The translations under genes and the position numbers were made by a program. This document shows, in pieces, positions 15,598 through 25,566 of a DNA stretch of 64,000 nucleotides (its first letter is position 1; each line of letters opens with the position of its first letter). The notes under the pieces are model-generated. The model was not told the DNA's origin and ran no database searches. It saw only the letters and a list, made by a program, of their open reading frames with translations. The DNA comes from Burkholderiales bacterium (GTDB lineage: Bacteria > Pseudomonadota > Gammaproteobacteria > Burkholderiales > Burkholderiaceae_C). The stretch is from the NCBI GenBank assembly GCA_016000265.1, contig JAECRL010000015.1, positions 29,533 through 93,532 of the forward strand, read 5' to 3'.

Positions 15598-17025
15598 TTG
15601 ACTCCAAACCGGTTGACACAGGCCATCCAGTCCTCGCGCCTCTCGCCCATCGTGGCCGCAGCCCGCGCCCTCCAAGCCGCCGCACACCGTCACCCCCGTC
15701 GCATCAGCGCCGCCGTCCTGGCCGTTCTGGCAGGCTCGGCCATGACCGCCTTCGGTGTGGCGCCGCTGTCTGCGCTGCCCGAAAGCGCCACGCCCATCGT
15801 CACCCAGGTGACCGAGGCCGTGGAGCCGGCGGCCCTGCCCGCGCAACTGCAGGGCCTGGATCTGCAGTCCTTGCGCCTGTATCGCAGCGACGTGACCCGC
15901 TCGGCCGACACCGCCGACAGCTTGCTCAAGCGACTGGGCGTGGACGATGCGCAAGCCGCTCAGTTCATCCGCAACGATCCGCTGGCGGCCACGCTGCTGC
16001 AAGGTCGCTTGGGCAAATCCGTGAAGGCGGTGGTCGACCAGGGGCGCCTGCTGGAGCTGGTGGTGCGCGGCCCGGCCGACACCAGCGCCGACATCGACAC
16101 CCACTTCACGCGACTGACCCTCTCCCGCCTGCCGCAAGGCGGCTTCAGCGTCAACCGAGCGGTGCTGCCGCTGGAGCGCCTGCCCCAGATGGGCTCGGCC
16201 ACCATCCAGTCGTCCTTGTACGCGGCCGCCGACGACGCCCGCATCCCGGACGCGGTGACGAACCAGATCGCCGAAATCTTCGGCAACGACATCGACTTCC
16301 GCCGCGAACTGCGCAAGGGTGATGCATTCAGCGTGCTCTACGAAGCCCACCTGGCCGATGGCGAGCCGGTGACCTGGGGCAACCACGCCGGTCGCGTGCT
16401 GGCCGCGCGCTTCATCAACAAGGGTGAAGAGCACAACGCCGTGTGGTTTCAGGAGGCCGGCCGCAAGGGCTCTTACTTCGACATGACCGGGCGCAGCAAG
16501 GTGCGCGCCTTCCTGTCGTCGCCGCTGGCGTTCTCTCGGGTGACCTCCGGGTTCGCCATGCGCTTTCACCCCATCCACCGCACCTGGCGCGCCCACCTGG
16601 GCGTGGACTTCGGCGCCCCCACCGGCACCCCGGTTCGCACGGTGGGCGAGGGCCAGGTGAGCTTCTCCGGCTGGCAAAACGGCTATGGCAACGTCGTTCA
16701 CGTGCTGCACAGCGGCAACCGCACCACCGTCTACGCCCACCTCAACCGCATCGACGTGCGTCGCGGCGAGCGGGTGGAGCAAGGCCAGCGCATCGGCACC
16801 GTCGGCTCGACCGGCTGGGCAACGGGCCCTCACCTGCACTTCGAGTTCAAGATGGGCAACCAGCAGGTGGACCCGATGAAGATCGCGCGCGAATCCGAGA
16901 GCCTGCAGTTGTCGCCCGCCGCGCTCGCTCAGTTCCGCAACCTGGCGGTGGACGTGGCCCAGCGCCTGCGCACCGCCAGCGAGTGGCAAGCCGCGGGTGC
17001 GCAGTCCGGCCCCCGATTTGAATGA
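15598..17025 (+). CDS. M23 family murein endopeptidase
   Basis: 475 residues if translation starts at TTG 15598, which has AGGAA 9 bp upstream and is followed at about residue 36 by a transmembrane or signal-anchor helix ([20 protein letters not shown]). The frame is open to 15424, so the start is uncertain. The middle is a periplasmic region with an OapA-like or LysM-like fold. The C-terminal M23 domain has the zinc-binding set HLGVDFGAP near residue 332 and HLHFEF near residue 411. The protein would cut peptide cross-links in murein. Its TGA overlaps the anmK ATG (ATGA), so peptidoglycan cleavage and recycling are translationally coupled. Confidence 0.9.
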   Translation: MTPNRLTQAIQSSRLSPIVAAARALQAAAHRHPRRISAAVLAVLAGSAMTAFGVAPLSALPESATPIVTQVTEAVEPAALPAQLQGLDLQSLRLYRSDVTRSADTADSLLKRLGVDDAQAAQFIRNDPLAATLLQGRLGKSVKAVVDQGRLLELVVRGPADTSADIDTHFTRLTLSRLPQGGFSVNRAVLPLERLPQMGSATIQSSLYAAADDARIPDAVTNQIAEIFGNDIDFRRELRKGDAFSVLYEAHLADGEPVTWGNHAGRVLAARFINKGEEHNAVWFQEAGRKGSYFDMTGRSKVRAFLSSPLAFSRVTSGFAMRFHPIHRTWRAHLGVDFGAPTGTPVRTVGEGQVSFSGWQNGYGNVVHVLHSGNRTTVYAHLNRIDVRRGERVEQGQRIGTVGSTGWATGPHLHFEFKMGNQQVDPMKIARESESLQLSPAALAQFRNLAVDVAQRLRTASEWQAAGAQSGPRFE

Positions 17026-18185
17026 ATTCGACCGGGCCTGAGCCTGCGGCGCTCGCCGAGGGCGGCGTCCATTACATCGGCTTGATGTCCGGCACCTCGC
17101 TGGATGGCGTGGACGGCGTGCTCATCCGGCGCGATCCCACAGGCTGGCGCACGCTGTCGCACTCGCACAAGCCCTTTCCGCCCGCGCTCAAGCAGGCGAT
17201 GCTGGACCTCAACACGCCGGGCGCAGACGAGTTGCACCGCGCCGCCCTGGCCTCGCAGGCGCTGGCCGTGCTGTATGCGGAGGTGGTGCAAGGCGTGTGC
17301 GAAGGCGCGGGCGTGCTGCCTTCGGAGGTGCGCGCCATCGGGGCGCACGGGCAGACGGTCAGGCATCGCCCTGACCTGTCCTACACCTGGCAGCTCAACC
17401 AACCCGCGCTGCTGGCGGAGTTGACGGGCATCGACGTGGTCGCCGACTTTCGCAGCCGGGACGTCGCTGCAGGTGGCCAGGGGGCGCCCCTGGTGCCCGC
17501 GTTTCACGACGCGATCTTCGCCCAACCGGGCCACACGGTCGTGGTGCTCAACATCGGCGGCATGGCCAACCTCAGCATCCTGCGCCCCGGCCAGGGGCCC
17601 TTGGGCTTCGATTGCGGCCCCGGCAACGCCTTGCTGGACATGTGGTGCGGGTGGCAAACGGGACACGCCTTTGACGCGAACGGCGAATGGGGCGCCGGCG
17701 GCACCCTGCGCGAGGACTGGCTCACCGATGCCCTGGCGGACCCGTTTTTCGCCCTGCCCCCGCCCAAGAGCACGGGGCGGGATCACTTCAACGCCGACTG
17801 GCTCAACCGCTGGCTTGCACCGCACGGCCTGACCGATGGCCCGCAGGCGGACGCCGATGTCGCCCGAGACGTTCAGGCCACGTTGTGCGAACTCACGGCC
17901 CGCAGTGCCGCGCTCGCCGTTCAAGCGCACGCGCCGGATGCCGTGGAGGTGGTGGTGTGTGGCGGAGGCGCCCTCAATGGCGACCTGATGCGCCGCCTCA
18001 GCGAGCAGCTCTCAGGGGTGCGGGTCGGGCGCTCGGACGCCCACGGCCTGGACGCCATGCAGGTGGAGGCCGCGGCGTTTGCCTGGCTGGCCTGGGCCCA
18101 CATCAACCGGCTGCCGGGCAACCTGCCCGCCGTGACGGGCGCCCGGGGGCCCCGCGTGCTCGGCGCACTGCACCCGGCTGGGTGA
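17022..18185 (+). CDS. anmK: Anhydro-N-acetylmuramic acid kinase
   Basis: 387 residues, normal AnmK length. The enzyme hydrolyses and phosphorylates 1,6-anhydro-MurNAc released by lytic transglycosylases, giving MurNAc-6-P. The ATP-binding start [15 protein letters not shown], the ATP/sugar loops [13 protein letters not shown], the block [27 protein letters not shown] and [13 protein letters not shown] are all family signatures. It overlaps the upstream M23 peptidase by 4 bp. MurU, a later enzyme of the same recycling route, is at 36 kb, and two lytic transglycosylases are in the window. Confidence 0.96.
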   Translation: MNSTGPEPAALAEGGVHYIGLMSGTSLDGVDGVLIRRDPTGWRTLSHSHKPFPPALKQAMLDLNTPGADELHRAALASQALAVLYAEVVQGVCEGAGVLPSEVRAIGAHGQTVRHRPDLSYTWQLNQPALLAELTGIDVVADFRSRDVAAGGQGAPLVPAFHDAIFAQPGHTVVVLNIGGMANLSILRPGQGPLGFDCGPGNALLDMWCGWQTGHAFDANGEWGAGGTLREDWLTDALADPFFALPPPKSTGRDHFNADWLNRWLAPHGLTDGPQADADVARDVQATLCELTARSAALAVQAHAPDAVEVVVCGGGALNGDLMRRLSEQLSGVRVGRSDAHGLDAMQVEAAAFAWLAWAHINRLPGNLPAVTGARGPRVLGALHPAG

Positions 18186-18198
18186 GCTGGGCCTGGGC

Positions 18199-18579
18199 TC
18201 AGACCGAGAAGCTGGAGCCGCAGCCGCAGGTGGTCTGGGCGTTGGGGTTGCGGATGACGAACTGGGCGCCTTCGAGGTCGTCCTTGTAGTCGATCTCGGC
18301 GCCAATCAGGTACTGCAGGCTCATGGCGTCGATCAGCAGGGTGACGCCGTTCTTGGACATGTGGGTGTCGTCTTCGTTCGAGATTTCGTCGAAGGTGAAA
18401 CCGTACTGGAAGCCCGAGCAGCCGCCGCCTTGCACGAACACGCGCAGCTTCAGGTCGGGGTTGCCTTCTTCGGCCACCAGCTCGGCCACCTTGCCAGCGG
18501 CGGCGTCGGTGAAGATGATGGGCGCCGGCACGTCAGAGGCGAAGGTGGCGGCGGTGTCTTGGGCGGCGACGGCGGTCAT
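18199..18579 (-). CDS. erpA: Iron-sulfur cluster insertion protein ErpA
   Basis: 126 residues from ATG 18579 (a TTG 18 bp upstream is less likely). It is an A-type Fe-S carrier that passes [4Fe-4S] clusters to apo-enzymes. The three conserved cysteines are present: Cys54 in [11 protein letters not shown] and Cys118/Cys120 in the C-terminal [11 protein letters not shown]. The Asp/Glu-rich FDEISNEDD segment is typical of ErpA. It is convergent with anmK (13-bp gap) and follows the bactofilin gene by 29 bp on the same strand. Possible clients here are MiaB and QueE, both cluster proteins encoded in the window. Confidence 0.95.
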   Translation of the reverse strand: MTAVAAQDTAATFASDVPAPIIFTDAAAGKVAELVAEEGNPDLKLRVFVQGGGCSGFQYGFTFDEISNEDDTHMSKNGVTLLIDAMSLQYLIGAEIDYKDDLEGAQFVIRNPNAQTTCGCGSSFSV

Positions 18580-18608
18580 GGTGGGGGCTCCGAACAATCA
18601 ACAAAAAA

Positions 18609-19031
18609 TCAGGATGCGGCGCGTTCGCCGGACCCGGTGGGCGGGGTGATGGACGCCAGCTTCAAGCCGGGCTTGGCGTCCGATTTGAGGGCGCGCAACT
18701 CACCATCGATGGTGGCGCCCTGGTGCATTTCAAGGGCTTCGTACTTGACGTCGCCCACGATGCGGGCCTTGGGCTGCAACTCCAGCAACTCATCGGCCAC
18801 GACGGGCCCTTCGACGGACCCATTGATGATGACATGGCCGGCCCTGACCTTGCCATGCACACGGGCTTTGTCGCTGATGACCAGCAGGGTGCGGCCATCC
18901 CCGATGGCCTGCACGTTGCCGTGCAGCTCGCCGTCGATGCGCAAGCCATCGGCGAAACGGATTTCACCGGTGATGACGGTGCCCTCACCGATGAGGGTGC
19001 GGATGGGGGGGGTCTTTTTCCAACCAAACAT
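18609..19031 (-). CDS. Bactofilin family cytoskeletal protein
   Basis: 140 residues, a short bactofilin. The central beta-helix domain is recognised by the repeating short strands TLIGEGTVITGEIRFADGL, then RIDGELHGNV, VHGKVRAGHVIING and IVGDVKYEALEMHQGATIDG. Bactofilins polymerise without nucleotide and act as scaffolds at the membrane for cell-shape enzymes, often M23 endopeptidases, one of which is encoded 1.6 kb away. The basic N-terminus MFGWKK fits membrane binding. AAGGAC is the likely ribosome site. It probably shares a transcript with erpA. Confidence 0.93.
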   Translation of the reverse strand: MFGWKKTPPIRTLIGEGTVITGEIRFADGLRIDGELHGNVQAIGDGRTLLVISDKARVHGKVRAGHVIINGSVEGPVVADELLELQPKARIVGDVKYEALEMHQGATIDGELRALKSDAKPGLKLASITPPTGSGERAAS

Positions 19032-19232
19032 CGCGTGGGTCCTTGTCTAGGTCCGTGGTCCGTGGTCTGTGCCCCTTGCCCGGTGTCCCGCTTTTTCGGG
19101 GTCAGGATCGGGGGCCGCTCAAGCAGCGAAGCTGCCGTGCCAGCTGCAGGCGCAAACCCTCAAGCCTACACCGTTGCCCGGCGCGGTCAATGCCCTGGGC
19201 GGGTGTGGGGGCGGCGACTGGCGTGGTTTGCG

Positions 19233-19952
19233 TCACAGGCGCTGCAACTGCGTGGCCTTGACGGCACCCGACTCGTCGAGCACCCGGACCTGGATCTGAC
19301 GGATCACCACCCCCGCAGGCGCCTGCAACAGGCCCTCCATGCGGCGGTACTGGCGGAACTGGATCGACTGGCGCACCGCGGGGCCACTGCTCACCCAGGG
19401 TTGGCTGTCGCGGGTGCCACTGATGGTGACCTCGACGGTGCCGCGGAAGTCCGCCTGCCCCCGGGCGCCCTGCTGCATCACCAGGAGCTGGTAGCGCAAG
19501 GGACCGTCGGGGACGAACTCGACGTGCAGGCCGCGGATGGAGACCGGGTCGTTTGAGGCGGGCAGCAGGCGCTCGAAAAACCCCAGGTCGGCCTTGAGGG
19601 CCTGGTTCTCGGTCTCCAGCAAACGCACCTGGTCAGCCAGGCGCTGTTGTGTGACGCGCTCGGCCTTGATGAGGCTGTCGGCGGAGTTGGCGATGGCCTG
19701 GGCCTGATCGCGATCGCCGCGCGCCTCATCGAGTTGCTGGCGAAGCTCGGTCAGTTGCTCGCCCAGGGTGCGACTGCCCTGCCCCAGGCCAGCCAGGCCT
19801 CGACCGAACTCGAACGCCCACAGGGCAAGTGCCCCTGAGAAACCCAGGGCGATGGCGACCAGCGCCCAGCGCACAGGCCAAGGCAAGTGGCTGCGGATCG
19901 CCACCCGCGGCGCGCTGATGGACAGGCGCCGCCGGATCAGTCGCCAACGCAT
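19233..19952 (-). CDS. DUF6776-type single-pass membrane protein
   Basis: 239 residues. A basic cytoplasmic start ([12 protein letters not shown]) leads to a transmembrane helix near residues 28-47 (WALVAIALGFSGALALWAFE), then a periplasmic coiled coil at about 60-120 (EQLTELRQQLDEARGDRDQA, RLLETENQALKADLGFFERL), then a beta-rich domain. This architecture matches the family annotated DUF6776 in betaproteobacteria, with no established function. Its ATG shares a base with the argC stop (TGATG), so it is translated with argC; the bactofilin gene follows after about 200 bp. The context suggests a role in envelope organisation, which is inference. Confidence 0.8.
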   Translation of the reverse strand: MRWRLIRRRLSISAPRVAIRSHLPWPVRWALVAIALGFSGALALWAFEFGRGLAGLGQGSRTLGEQLTELRQQLDEARGDRDQAQAIANSADSLIKAERVTQQRLADQVRLLETENQALKADLGFFERLLPASNDPVSIRGLHVEFVPDGPLRYQLLVMQQGARGQADFRGTVEVTISGTRDSQPWVSSGPAVRQSIQFRQYRRMEGLLQAPAGVVIRQIQVRVLDESGAVKATQLQRL

Positions 19953-20989
19953 CAGGGCAGAACGGGCACGCCGGTCAGCCCCAGGTGCTCATCGAGGCCG
20001 CACATGAGGTTCATGCACTGAACGGCTTGACCGGAGGCGCCCTTGGTGAGGTTGTCTTCCACGACCAGCACCATGACGGTGTCGGGCTGCGGGCGGTGCA
20101 CGGCGATGCGCACCGTGTTGGAGGCGCGCACGCTGCGGGTCTCGGGGGCGCTGCCAGCGGGCAGGACGTCCACGAAGCGCTCGCCTTGGTAGAAGGCCTC
20201 GAAGGTGGCCTGGAGGTCGGCCGCCTGTCCAGCGCCGTTGAGGCGCGCGTACAGCGTGGAGTGGATGCCGCGGATGATGGGCAGCAGGTGCGGCACGAAC
20301 AGGCAGTTGACGCGGTCGTCGCCGGCAATGAGGCGCAGCTGCTGGTTGATCTCGGGGCCGTGGCGATGCCCCTTGACGCCGTAGGCCTTGAAGTTGTCGG
20401 CGGCTTCGGGCAACAGGGTGTGGACCTCGGCCTTGCGACCGGCCCCCGACACGCCCGAAGCGCAGTTGGCGATCAGGTGGGTGGGCTCGATCAGCTGGTG
20501 CTTGAGCAGGGGCGCGAAGCCCAGCTGCACAGAGGTCGGGTAGCAGCCCGGGTTGCCGATGACGCGCGCCTGGCGGATGGCCTCGCGGTTGAGTTCGGGC
20601 AGGCCGTAGACGGACTCGGCGAGGAGGTCGGGGCAGGTGTGGGGCATCCCGTACCACTGCTCGAACACGGCGGTGTCCTGCAGGCGGAAGTCGGCGGCCA
20701 GGTCGATGACCTTGACGCCCGCGGCGAGCAGCTCGCGGGCCTGGGCCATGGCCACGCCATGCGGGGTGGCGAAGAAGACGACGTCGCACTCGGTGAGCCT
20801 GGCGTCATCGGGGGTGACGAAGGCCAGGTCGACGTGCCCGCGCAGGCTGGGGTACATGTCGGAGACGGGCATGCCGGCCTCCTTGCGGGAGGTGATGGCC
20901 TGGATGCGGACCTGCGGGTGCTGCGACAGCAGGCGCAGGAGCTCCACGCCGGTGTAGCCCGTGCCGCCGACGATGCCGACCTTGATCAT
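19952..20989 (-). CDS. argC: N-acetyl-gamma-glutamyl-phosphate reductase
   Basis: 345 residues from ATG 20989 (GAAAGG upstream). The third enzyme of arginine synthesis, reducing N-acetylglutamyl phosphate with NADPH. The Rossmann motif [18 protein letters not shown] starts the protein. The catalytic Cys is in [15 protein letters not shown], and [13 protein letters not shown] holds the active-site His. Its stop overlaps the start of the DUF6776 gene by one base. It lies downstream of rpsI but is separated by a terminator hairpin, so it is probably expressed from its own promoter. Confidence 0.97.
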   Translation of the reverse strand: MIKVGIVGGTGYTGVELLRLLSQHPQVRIQAITSRKEAGMPVSDMYPSLRGHVDLAFVTPDDARLTECDVVFFATPHGVAMAQARELLAAGVKVIDLAADFRLQDTAVFEQWYGMPHTCPDLLAESVYGLPELNREAIRQARVIGNPGCYPTSVQLGFAPLLKHQLIEPTHLIANCASGVSGAGRKAEVHTLLPEAADNFKAYGVKGHRHGPEINQQLRLIAGDDRVNCLFVPHLLPIIRGIHSTLYARLNGAGQAADLQATFEAFYQGERFVDVLPAGSAPETRSVRASNTVRIAVHRPQPDTVMVLVVEDNLTKGASGQAVQCMNLMCGLDEHLGLTGVPVLP

Positions 20990-21045
20990 CTTCAACCTTT
21001 CGAAATGAGGCGCCATTGTAGGAACAATGTGGGCGCCCGCAATGA

Positions 21046-21079
21046 CAAACCCGCCCGGGGCCGAAGCCAGGGGCGGGTT
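21046..21079 (-). terminator. Terminator after rpsI
   Basis: AACCCGCCC / GGGCGGGTT (21048-21056 and 21071-21079) with a 14-base loop, followed on the minus strand by TGTC. It has a strong stem but a short U tract. It lies between rpsI and argC. Confidence 0.6.
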
Positions 21080-21127
21080 GGGTTGGCGGGCTGCGTGCCA
21101 GGTTGCAGCAGCCAGCCAAGGGCTCGA

Positions 21128-21520
21128 TCAGCGCTTGCTGAACTGCTTCCTGCGACGGGCGCCGTGCAGGCCGACCTTCTTACGCTCGACTTCGCGGGCG
21201 TCGCGGGTGACGAAACCAGCGCGGCTCAGTTCGGGCTTCAGGGCGGCGTCGAAGTCGATCAGGGCGCGGGTCACACCGTGACGGACAGCACCGGCTTGAC
21301 CGGATTCGCCACCACCGTGGACGTTGACCTTGATGTCGAAGGCTTCAGCGTTGTTGGTCAGCACCAGGGGCTGCTTGACCACCATGATGGAGGTCTGACG
21401 GCCGAAGTACTGCTCAACAGGCTTGCCGTTGACGATGATCTGGCCGGTGCCCTTCTTGATGAAGACGCGGGCGACGGAAGACTTGCGACGGCCGGTGCCG
21501 TAGTTCCAGTTACCAATCAT
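21128..21520 (-). CDS. rpsI: 30S ribosomal protein S9
   Basis: 130 residues, standard length. S9 of the small subunit head, whose C-terminal tail reaches the P-site tRNA. Recognised by [19 protein letters not shown], the [20 protein letters not shown] block, and the basic C-terminal tail [17 protein letters not shown] ending in the invariant Lys-Arg. It follows rplM by 11 bp in the universal rplM-rpsI operon. Confidence 0.98.
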   Translation of the reverse strand: MIGNWNYGTGRRKSSVARVFIKKGTGQIIVNGKPVEQYFGRQTSIMVVKQPLVLTNNAEAFDIKVNVHGGGESGQAGAVRHGVTRALIDFDAALKPELSRAGFVTRDAREVERKKVGLHGARRRKQFSKR

Positions 21521-21531
21521 GTGGCCGCTCC

Positions 21532-21960
21532 TCAGATTTCCAGGGCCTTGGGCTGCTGGGCGGTGTGCGGATGCTCACTGCCTGCATAGACCTTCAGCTT
21601 CTTGATCATGGCGTAGCCCAGGGGACCCTTGGGCAGCATGCCCTTGACGGCCTTTTCGATGGCGCGGCCAGGGTGCTTGGCTTGCATGTCCTTGAACTTC
21701 GTGGCGTAGATGCCGCCGGGGAAGCCCGAGTGACGGTAATAAATCTTGTCGGTGGCCTTGGTGCCAGTGACGCGGATCTTGTCGGCGTTGACGATGACGA
21801 TGAAATCGCCGGTGTCCACGTGAGGCGTGTAAATGGCCTTGTGCTTGCCGCGCAGACGGAGAGCGACTTCGCTGGCCACTCGTCCGAGCACCTTGTCGGT
21901 GGCGTCGATCACAAACCACTCGTGCTTCACTTCGGCCGGCTTGGCGCTGAAGGTCTTCAT
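21532..21960 (-). CDS. rplM: 50S ribosomal protein L13
   Basis: 142 residues from ATG 21960 (the open frame upstream has no ribosome site; AAGGAAA lies 5 bp before this ATG). An early-assembly large-subunit protein. Recognised by [54 protein letters not shown], and [24 protein letters not shown]. It is the first gene of the rplM-rpsI operon; a sigma-70 type promoter lies about 200 bp upstream, leaving a leader that might carry autogenous control. Confidence 0.98.
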   Translation of the reverse strand: MKTFSAKPAEVKHEWFVIDATDKVLGRVASEVALRLRGKHKAIYTPHVDTGDFIVIVNADKIRVTGTKATDKIYYRHSGFPGGIYATKFKDMQAKHPGRAIEKAVKGMLPKGPLGYAMIKKLKVYAGSEHPHTAQQPKALEI

Positions 21961-22375
21961 GAGGTTTCCTTGAGTAGGAAGTAAAACAGTTGACTGCTGC
22001 CCTTGGCGCCACTTCTTGGAGAGTTGGTGGCCTCGCAGGCGGCTTTCGTGCCAGCACGGGCGCCACCAAAACGGCAGACAACCCACGGCGCTGACAACAT
22101 CCCTGGACCGCCTGCAAAACAACGCAGACAACCAGTCCCCGGCAACCGAGACGGGAGTCCGACATTCTATGGCACTTCACAGCGCTCACGCAAGCCCCGT
22201 GCAACCCGCCGCGCCCGGTGGCCCGGCGTGAATAAGTTGACGCCAAACAGGGTGAATCGACGCCTTCACTTGAGTGATCTAGGGTTTTCCCCTACATTGC
22301 AGCCAGGTGCCCGGGCGACAGTCTTGCGATGACACGCAGGACGGCCACAGCCCAGGGCGAAGAAAGGGGTCAGAC
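21961..22375. other. 415-bp divergent gap between rplM and the GNAT gene
   Basis: No supported gene. It holds the rplM promoter (22164-22193), a leader of about 195 nt for rplM with a Shine-Dalgarno sequence, and on the plus strand TTGAGT near 22270 with TACATT 17 bp on, a possible promoter for the acetyltransferase. Confidence 0.5.
22164..22193 (-). promoter_or_regulatory. Promoter of the rplM-rpsI operon
   Basis: On the minus strand TTGCGT (complement of 22188-22193) and TAGAAT (complement of 22164-22169) are 18 bp apart. It gives a leader of about 195 nt. Confidence 0.65.
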
Positions 22376-23086
22376 ATGACCGCACCCAAGACACCCAGAC
22401 AGCTCGACCGATTCGGACTGCGCCCCGCGGCAGACGCGGGCGGCGCAGCCGACCCGCGCCCGGCCCGCCAGGTGGACGGCTGGATCCCCATCCGCGACCT
22501 GCACGCGCGCCACCGCCATCGCATCCTCGACCACCTGCTCGAACTCAACGAACACGACCGCTACCTGCGCTTCGGCTACCGAGCCACGACCGAGCAGATC
22601 CAGCACTACGTGGCGTCGATCGACTTCAAGCGCGACGAGGTCTTCGGCATCTTCAACAGCAAGCTGCACCTGGTGGCCGTGGCGCACCTGGCCGCCATGC
22701 CGGGCAAGGGCCCGCATGGCGATGGCTCCTCGCGCGGTCGCGCCATGGAGTTCGGGGTGTCGGTGCTGGAGGCGGGGCGAGGGCGCGGCCTGGGCCTGCG
22801 CCTGTTCATGCACGCCGTGACGCACGCTCGCAACCAGCACGCCCACCACCTGATGATCCACGCGTTGAGCGAAAACGCCCCGATGCTGAAGATCGCCGCC
22901 AAGGCGGGCGCCGTCATCGAGCGCGACGGCCCGGACGCCGAGGCCTGGCTGAAGCTGCCGCCCGACACGGTGGGCACGCACCTGGACAGCTCGCTGCAGT
23001 CGCTCGGCGCCGAGCTGCTCTACCGCGTGCGCTACAACGCCATGCACGCCAGCGACTGGCTGCGCATGCTGGTCACACCCACCTGA
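22376..23086 (+). CDS. GNAT family N-acetyltransferase
   Basis: 236 residues from ATG 22376 (AAAGGGG upstream). The GNAT fold is visible in the central part: DRYLRFGYRATTEQIQHYV as the first helices, VAVAHLA as a core strand, MEFGVSVLEAGRGRGLGLRLF as strand 4 and the acetyl-CoA pyrophosphate loop (RGRGLG, the R/QxxGxG/A motif), and LMIHALSENAPMLKIAAKAGA as the terminal part. The substrate cannot be told; similar stand-alone proteins are common in Burkholderiales. It is divergent from rplM and convergent with htpG, with a terminator between. Confidence 0.85.
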   Translation: MTAPKTPRQLDRFGLRPAADAGGAADPRPARQVDGWIPIRDLHARHRHRILDHLLELNEHDRYLRFGYRATTEQIQHYVASIDFKRDEVFGIFNSKLHLVAVAHLAAMPGKGPHGDGSSRGRAMEFGVSVLEAGRGRGLGLRLFMHAVTHARNQHAHHLMIHALSENAPMLKIAAKAGAVIERDGPDAEAWLKLPPDTVGTHLDSSLQSLGAELLYRVRYNAMHASDWLRMLVTPT

Positions 23087-23098
23087 GCCGGCCCGAAC

Positions 23099-23140
23099 GC
23101 AAAAAGGCCCCGCACACCCTGAAGGCGGCGGGGCCCCTCA
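23099..23140 (-). terminator. Terminator between the GNAT gene and htpG
   Basis: GGCCCCGC / GCGGGGCC stem, with TTTTT on the minus-strand side (plus 23101-23105 is aaaaa). It serves htpG. Confidence 0.75.
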
Positions 23141-23149
23141 GCGACATGC

Positions 23150-25051
23150 TCAGACGGCGGCCGTCACGAGCAGGGCATTGACGCGGCGAACGTATGCGGC
23201 GGCATCTTCGAGTTGCCCGCCTTCGGCCAGCACAGCCTGGTCAACCAGGATGTGGGCCAGGTCGTCGAAGTGCTCGCTGGCTTCCAGCTTCTTGACGAGG
23301 CTGTGCTCCGGGTTGAGCTCCAGCACGGGCTTGACCTCGGGCGCGGCCTGGCCGGCTTGCTTGAGCAGGCGCGCGAGGTGGCCGCTGATGTCGCCATCTT
23401 CGGTGACCAGGCAGGCGGGTGAGTCGACCAGGCGGGTGGTGACGCGCACGTCCTTGACGCGCTCGGACAGCGAGGCCTTGAGGCGCTCCAGCAAGGGCTT
23501 GAGGCTCTCGGCGGCGGCCTCGGCCTGCTTCTTCTCGGCCTCGTCTTGCAGCGCACCCAGGTCCACCGCGCCCTTGGTGACGTTGTGCAGGGGCTTGCCT
23601 TCGAAGTCGTGCAGGTGTGAGAGCAGCCACTCGTCGACGCGGTCGGTCAGCAGCAGCACCTCGATGCCCTTTTTCTTGAAGAGCTCCAGCTGCGGGCTGT
23701 TCTTGGCGGCCGTGATGGTGTCGGCGGTGATGACGTAGAGGCCTTCCTGGCCGTCCTTCATGCGACCGACGTAATCGGCCAGGCTGACCGACTGGCTGGC
23801 GCCATCGTCCACCGCGGTGGAGGCAAAACGGAACAGCTTGGCCAGGCGCTCGCGGTTGGCGAAGTCCTCGCCGATGCCTTCTTTCAGCACGCTGCCGAAC
23901 TCGCTCCAGAAGGCGGCGTACTGGTCGCGCTTGGCCTGGTCTTCGTGGTTGGCCAGGTCTTCCAGCATGGACAGCACGCGCTTGGTGCAGCCTTCGCGGA
24001 TGGCCTTGACGTCGCGGCTTTCCTGCAGGATCTCACGCGAGACGTTGAGCGGCAGGTCGGCCGAGTCCACCACGCCCTTGACGAAGCGCAGGTAGCTGGG
24101 CAACAGGGCCTCGGCGTCGTCCATGATGAAAACGCGCTTGACGTAGAGCTTGAGGCCGCCCTTCTTGTCGCGGTTCCACAGGTCGTAGGGCGCTTTGGCG
24201 GGCACGTAGAGCAGCTGGGTGTACTCGCTGCGGCCTTCGACGCGGTTGTGCGTGTGGGCCAGCGGGGCATCCTGGTCGTGGCTGATCTGCTTGTAGAAGT
24301 CGTCGTACTGTTCCTGGGTGATGTCGGACTTGCTGCGCGTCCACAGCGCGGCGGCCTGGTTGATGGTGTCCCAGGTGTCGAGGGTGACTTGCTCGCCCTT
24401 CTCGGCGTCCCACTCTTCCTTCTGCATGAGGATGGGCAGGGAGATGTGGTCGGAGTATTTGTTGACGATGCCGCGCAGCTTCCAGGCCGAGAGGAACTCG
24501 TCTTCGCCTTCACGCAGGTGCAGGATGATGTCGGTGCCGCGGGTGGGCTTGGTGATGGTGTCGACCTCGAAGTCACCGGTGCCTTCGCTGCTCCAGCGCA
24601 CGCCTTCTTCGGCGCTCAGGCCGGCGCGGCGGGACTCGACGGTGATGCGGTCGGCCACGATGTAGCCGCTGTAGAAGCCCACGCCGAACTGGCCGATGAG
24701 CTGGGCGTCTTTTTGCTGGTCGCCAGACAGGCGGCCCATGAAGTCCTTGGTGCCGGACTTGGCGATGGTGCCGAGGTGGTCGATGGCCTCCTGCGCGCTC
24801 ATGCCGATGCCGTTGTCGCGGATGGTCAGCGTGCGCGCGGCTTTGTCGACCAGGATGCGCACGTCGAGGTTGGGGGCGTCTTCGTAGAACTCGGCGTGGT
24901 CCAGGGCCTCGAAGCGCAGCTTGTCACAGGCGTCCGAGGCGTTGGAGATCAGCTCGCGCAGGAAGATCTCCTTGTTGGAGTACAGGGAGTGGGTGACCAG
25001 GTGCAGCAGCTGCTTGACTTCGGCCTGAAAGGAAAGGGTTTGCTTGCTCAT
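23150..25051 (-). CDS. htpG: Chaperone HtpG (Hsp90)
   Basis: 633 residues, full length. Bacterial Hsp90, an ATP-dependent dimeric chaperone of the cytoplasm. The N-terminal ATPase domain has [20 protein letters not shown] with the catalytic Glu, DNGIGMS, and GTIAKSGTK and [14 protein letters not shown] of the ATP lid. The middle domain includes the catalytic Arg region [10 protein letters not shown]. The C-terminal dimerisation domain follows. AGACACCCACACC before the ATG has no obvious ribosome site. No sigma-32 promoter was recognised in the short upstream gap before the tRNA gene. Confidence 0.97.
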   Translation of the reverse strand: MSKQTLSFQAEVKQLLHLVTHSLYSNKEIFLRELISNASDACDKLRFEALDHAEFYEDAPNLDVRILVDKAARTLTIRDNGIGMSAQEAIDHLGTIAKSGTKDFMGRLSGDQQKDAQLIGQFGVGFYSGYIVADRITVESRRAGLSAEEGVRWSSEGTGDFEVDTITKPTRGTDIILHLREGEDEFLSAWKLRGIVNKYSDHISLPILMQKEEWDAEKGEQVTLDTWDTINQAAALWTRSKSDITQEQYDDFYKQISHDQDAPLAHTHNRVEGRSEYTQLLYVPAKAPYDLWNRDKKGGLKLYVKRVFIMDDAEALLPSYLRFVKGVVDSADLPLNVSREILQESRDVKAIREGCTKRVLSMLEDLANHEDQAKRDQYAAFWSEFGSVLKEGIGEDFANRERLAKLFRFASTAVDDGASQSVSLADYVGRMKDGQEGLYVITADTITAAKNSPQLELFKKKGIEVLLLTDRVDEWLLSHLHDFEGKPLHNVTKGAVDLGALQDEAEKKQAEAAAESLKPLLERLKASLSERVKDVRVTTRLVDSPACLVTEDGDISGHLARLLKQAGQAAPEVKPVLELNPEHSLVKKLEASEHFDDLAHILVDQAVLAEGGQLEDAAAYVRRVNALLVTAAV

Positions 25052-25157
25052 GGTGTGGGTGTCTTGCGGGGGTTCTTGCGGGGATGACTGACAGCGTGCT
25101 GGCAGATGGCGCCAGGGGAGCGGATTTCAAGGGCGTGGCGGGTGCGTCACAAAATGC

Positions 25158-25187
25158 TTGCGCAGCCGCGGAAAACCGTCATATAAT
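25158..25187 (+). promoter_or_regulatory. Promoter of tRNA-Met
   Basis: TTGCGC at 25158-25163 and a perfect TATAAT at 25182-25187, 18 bp apart, 12 bp before the tRNA 5' end. Confidence 0.8.
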
Positions 25188-25199
25188 CTTGGTCTTGTT

Positions 25200-25276
25200 G
25201 GCGCTTTAGCTCAGTCGGTTAGAGCGATGGAATCATAATCCACAGGTCCGCGGTTCGAATCCGTGAAGCGCCACCA
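25200..25276 (+). tRNA. tRNA-Met (CAT), elongator type
   Basis: 77 nt including an encoded CCA. The acceptor stem GGCGCTT / AAGCGCC pairs fully. The D arm is GCTCAGTCGGTTAGAGC. The anticodon loop ATCATAA has anticodon CAT at its centre, and the T arm contains TTCGAAT. The first pair of the anticodon stem appears as A-C, a mismatch. CAT could also mark a tRNA-Ile2 read after lysidine modification, but the ATGGA/TCCAC stem context resembles elongator tRNA-Met of Burkholderiales; not initiator, since the acceptor begins with a normal G-C pair. Confidence 0.9.
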
Positions 25277-25283
25277 CCCCACA

Positions 25284-25322
25284 CACGCCCCCTGCAGATG
25301 GAAGTCTGCAGGGGGCGTTTCT
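25284..25322 (+). terminator. Terminator of tRNA-Met
   Basis: A 14-bp stem ACGCCCCCTGCAGA / TCTGCAGGGGGCGT with a 6-base loop, then TTCTCGTT. It immediately follows the tRNA. Confidence 0.85.
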
Positions 25323-25566
25323 CGTTGGGCTGGTGAGAGCGGTGTTGGCTGTGGGTGGCGGGTGGTGGTTAGCCTCGCGAAGGCCGGAAGGCGATCGCGC
25401 GCATCCCCTGAGGTCGGGGGGGCGGCTGTAACGCTATATTGCAGACAGCTCACCCGCCCGACGCCTTGTTCATGCGACGCCCACCCGGCTCACCGAGACG
25501 CCTCGAACGCTTCAGACGCCCCTGCGCCCTCGGGGCACGCGCCTGCGCCGGCATGGGGTGCCGCGC
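25323..25566. other. Gap between tRNA-Met terminator and the PAS kinase gene
   Basis: About 240 bp where I see no gene, repeat or clear promoter. CGCTATAT near 25430 could be a -10 for the kinase gene, but no -35 at the right distance was found. Confidence 0.35.

Noticed and set aside
25200..25276. Integration site or mobile element at tRNA-Met
   Set aside because: No integrase gene, direct repeat of the tRNA 3' end or change in gene content is seen next to it.
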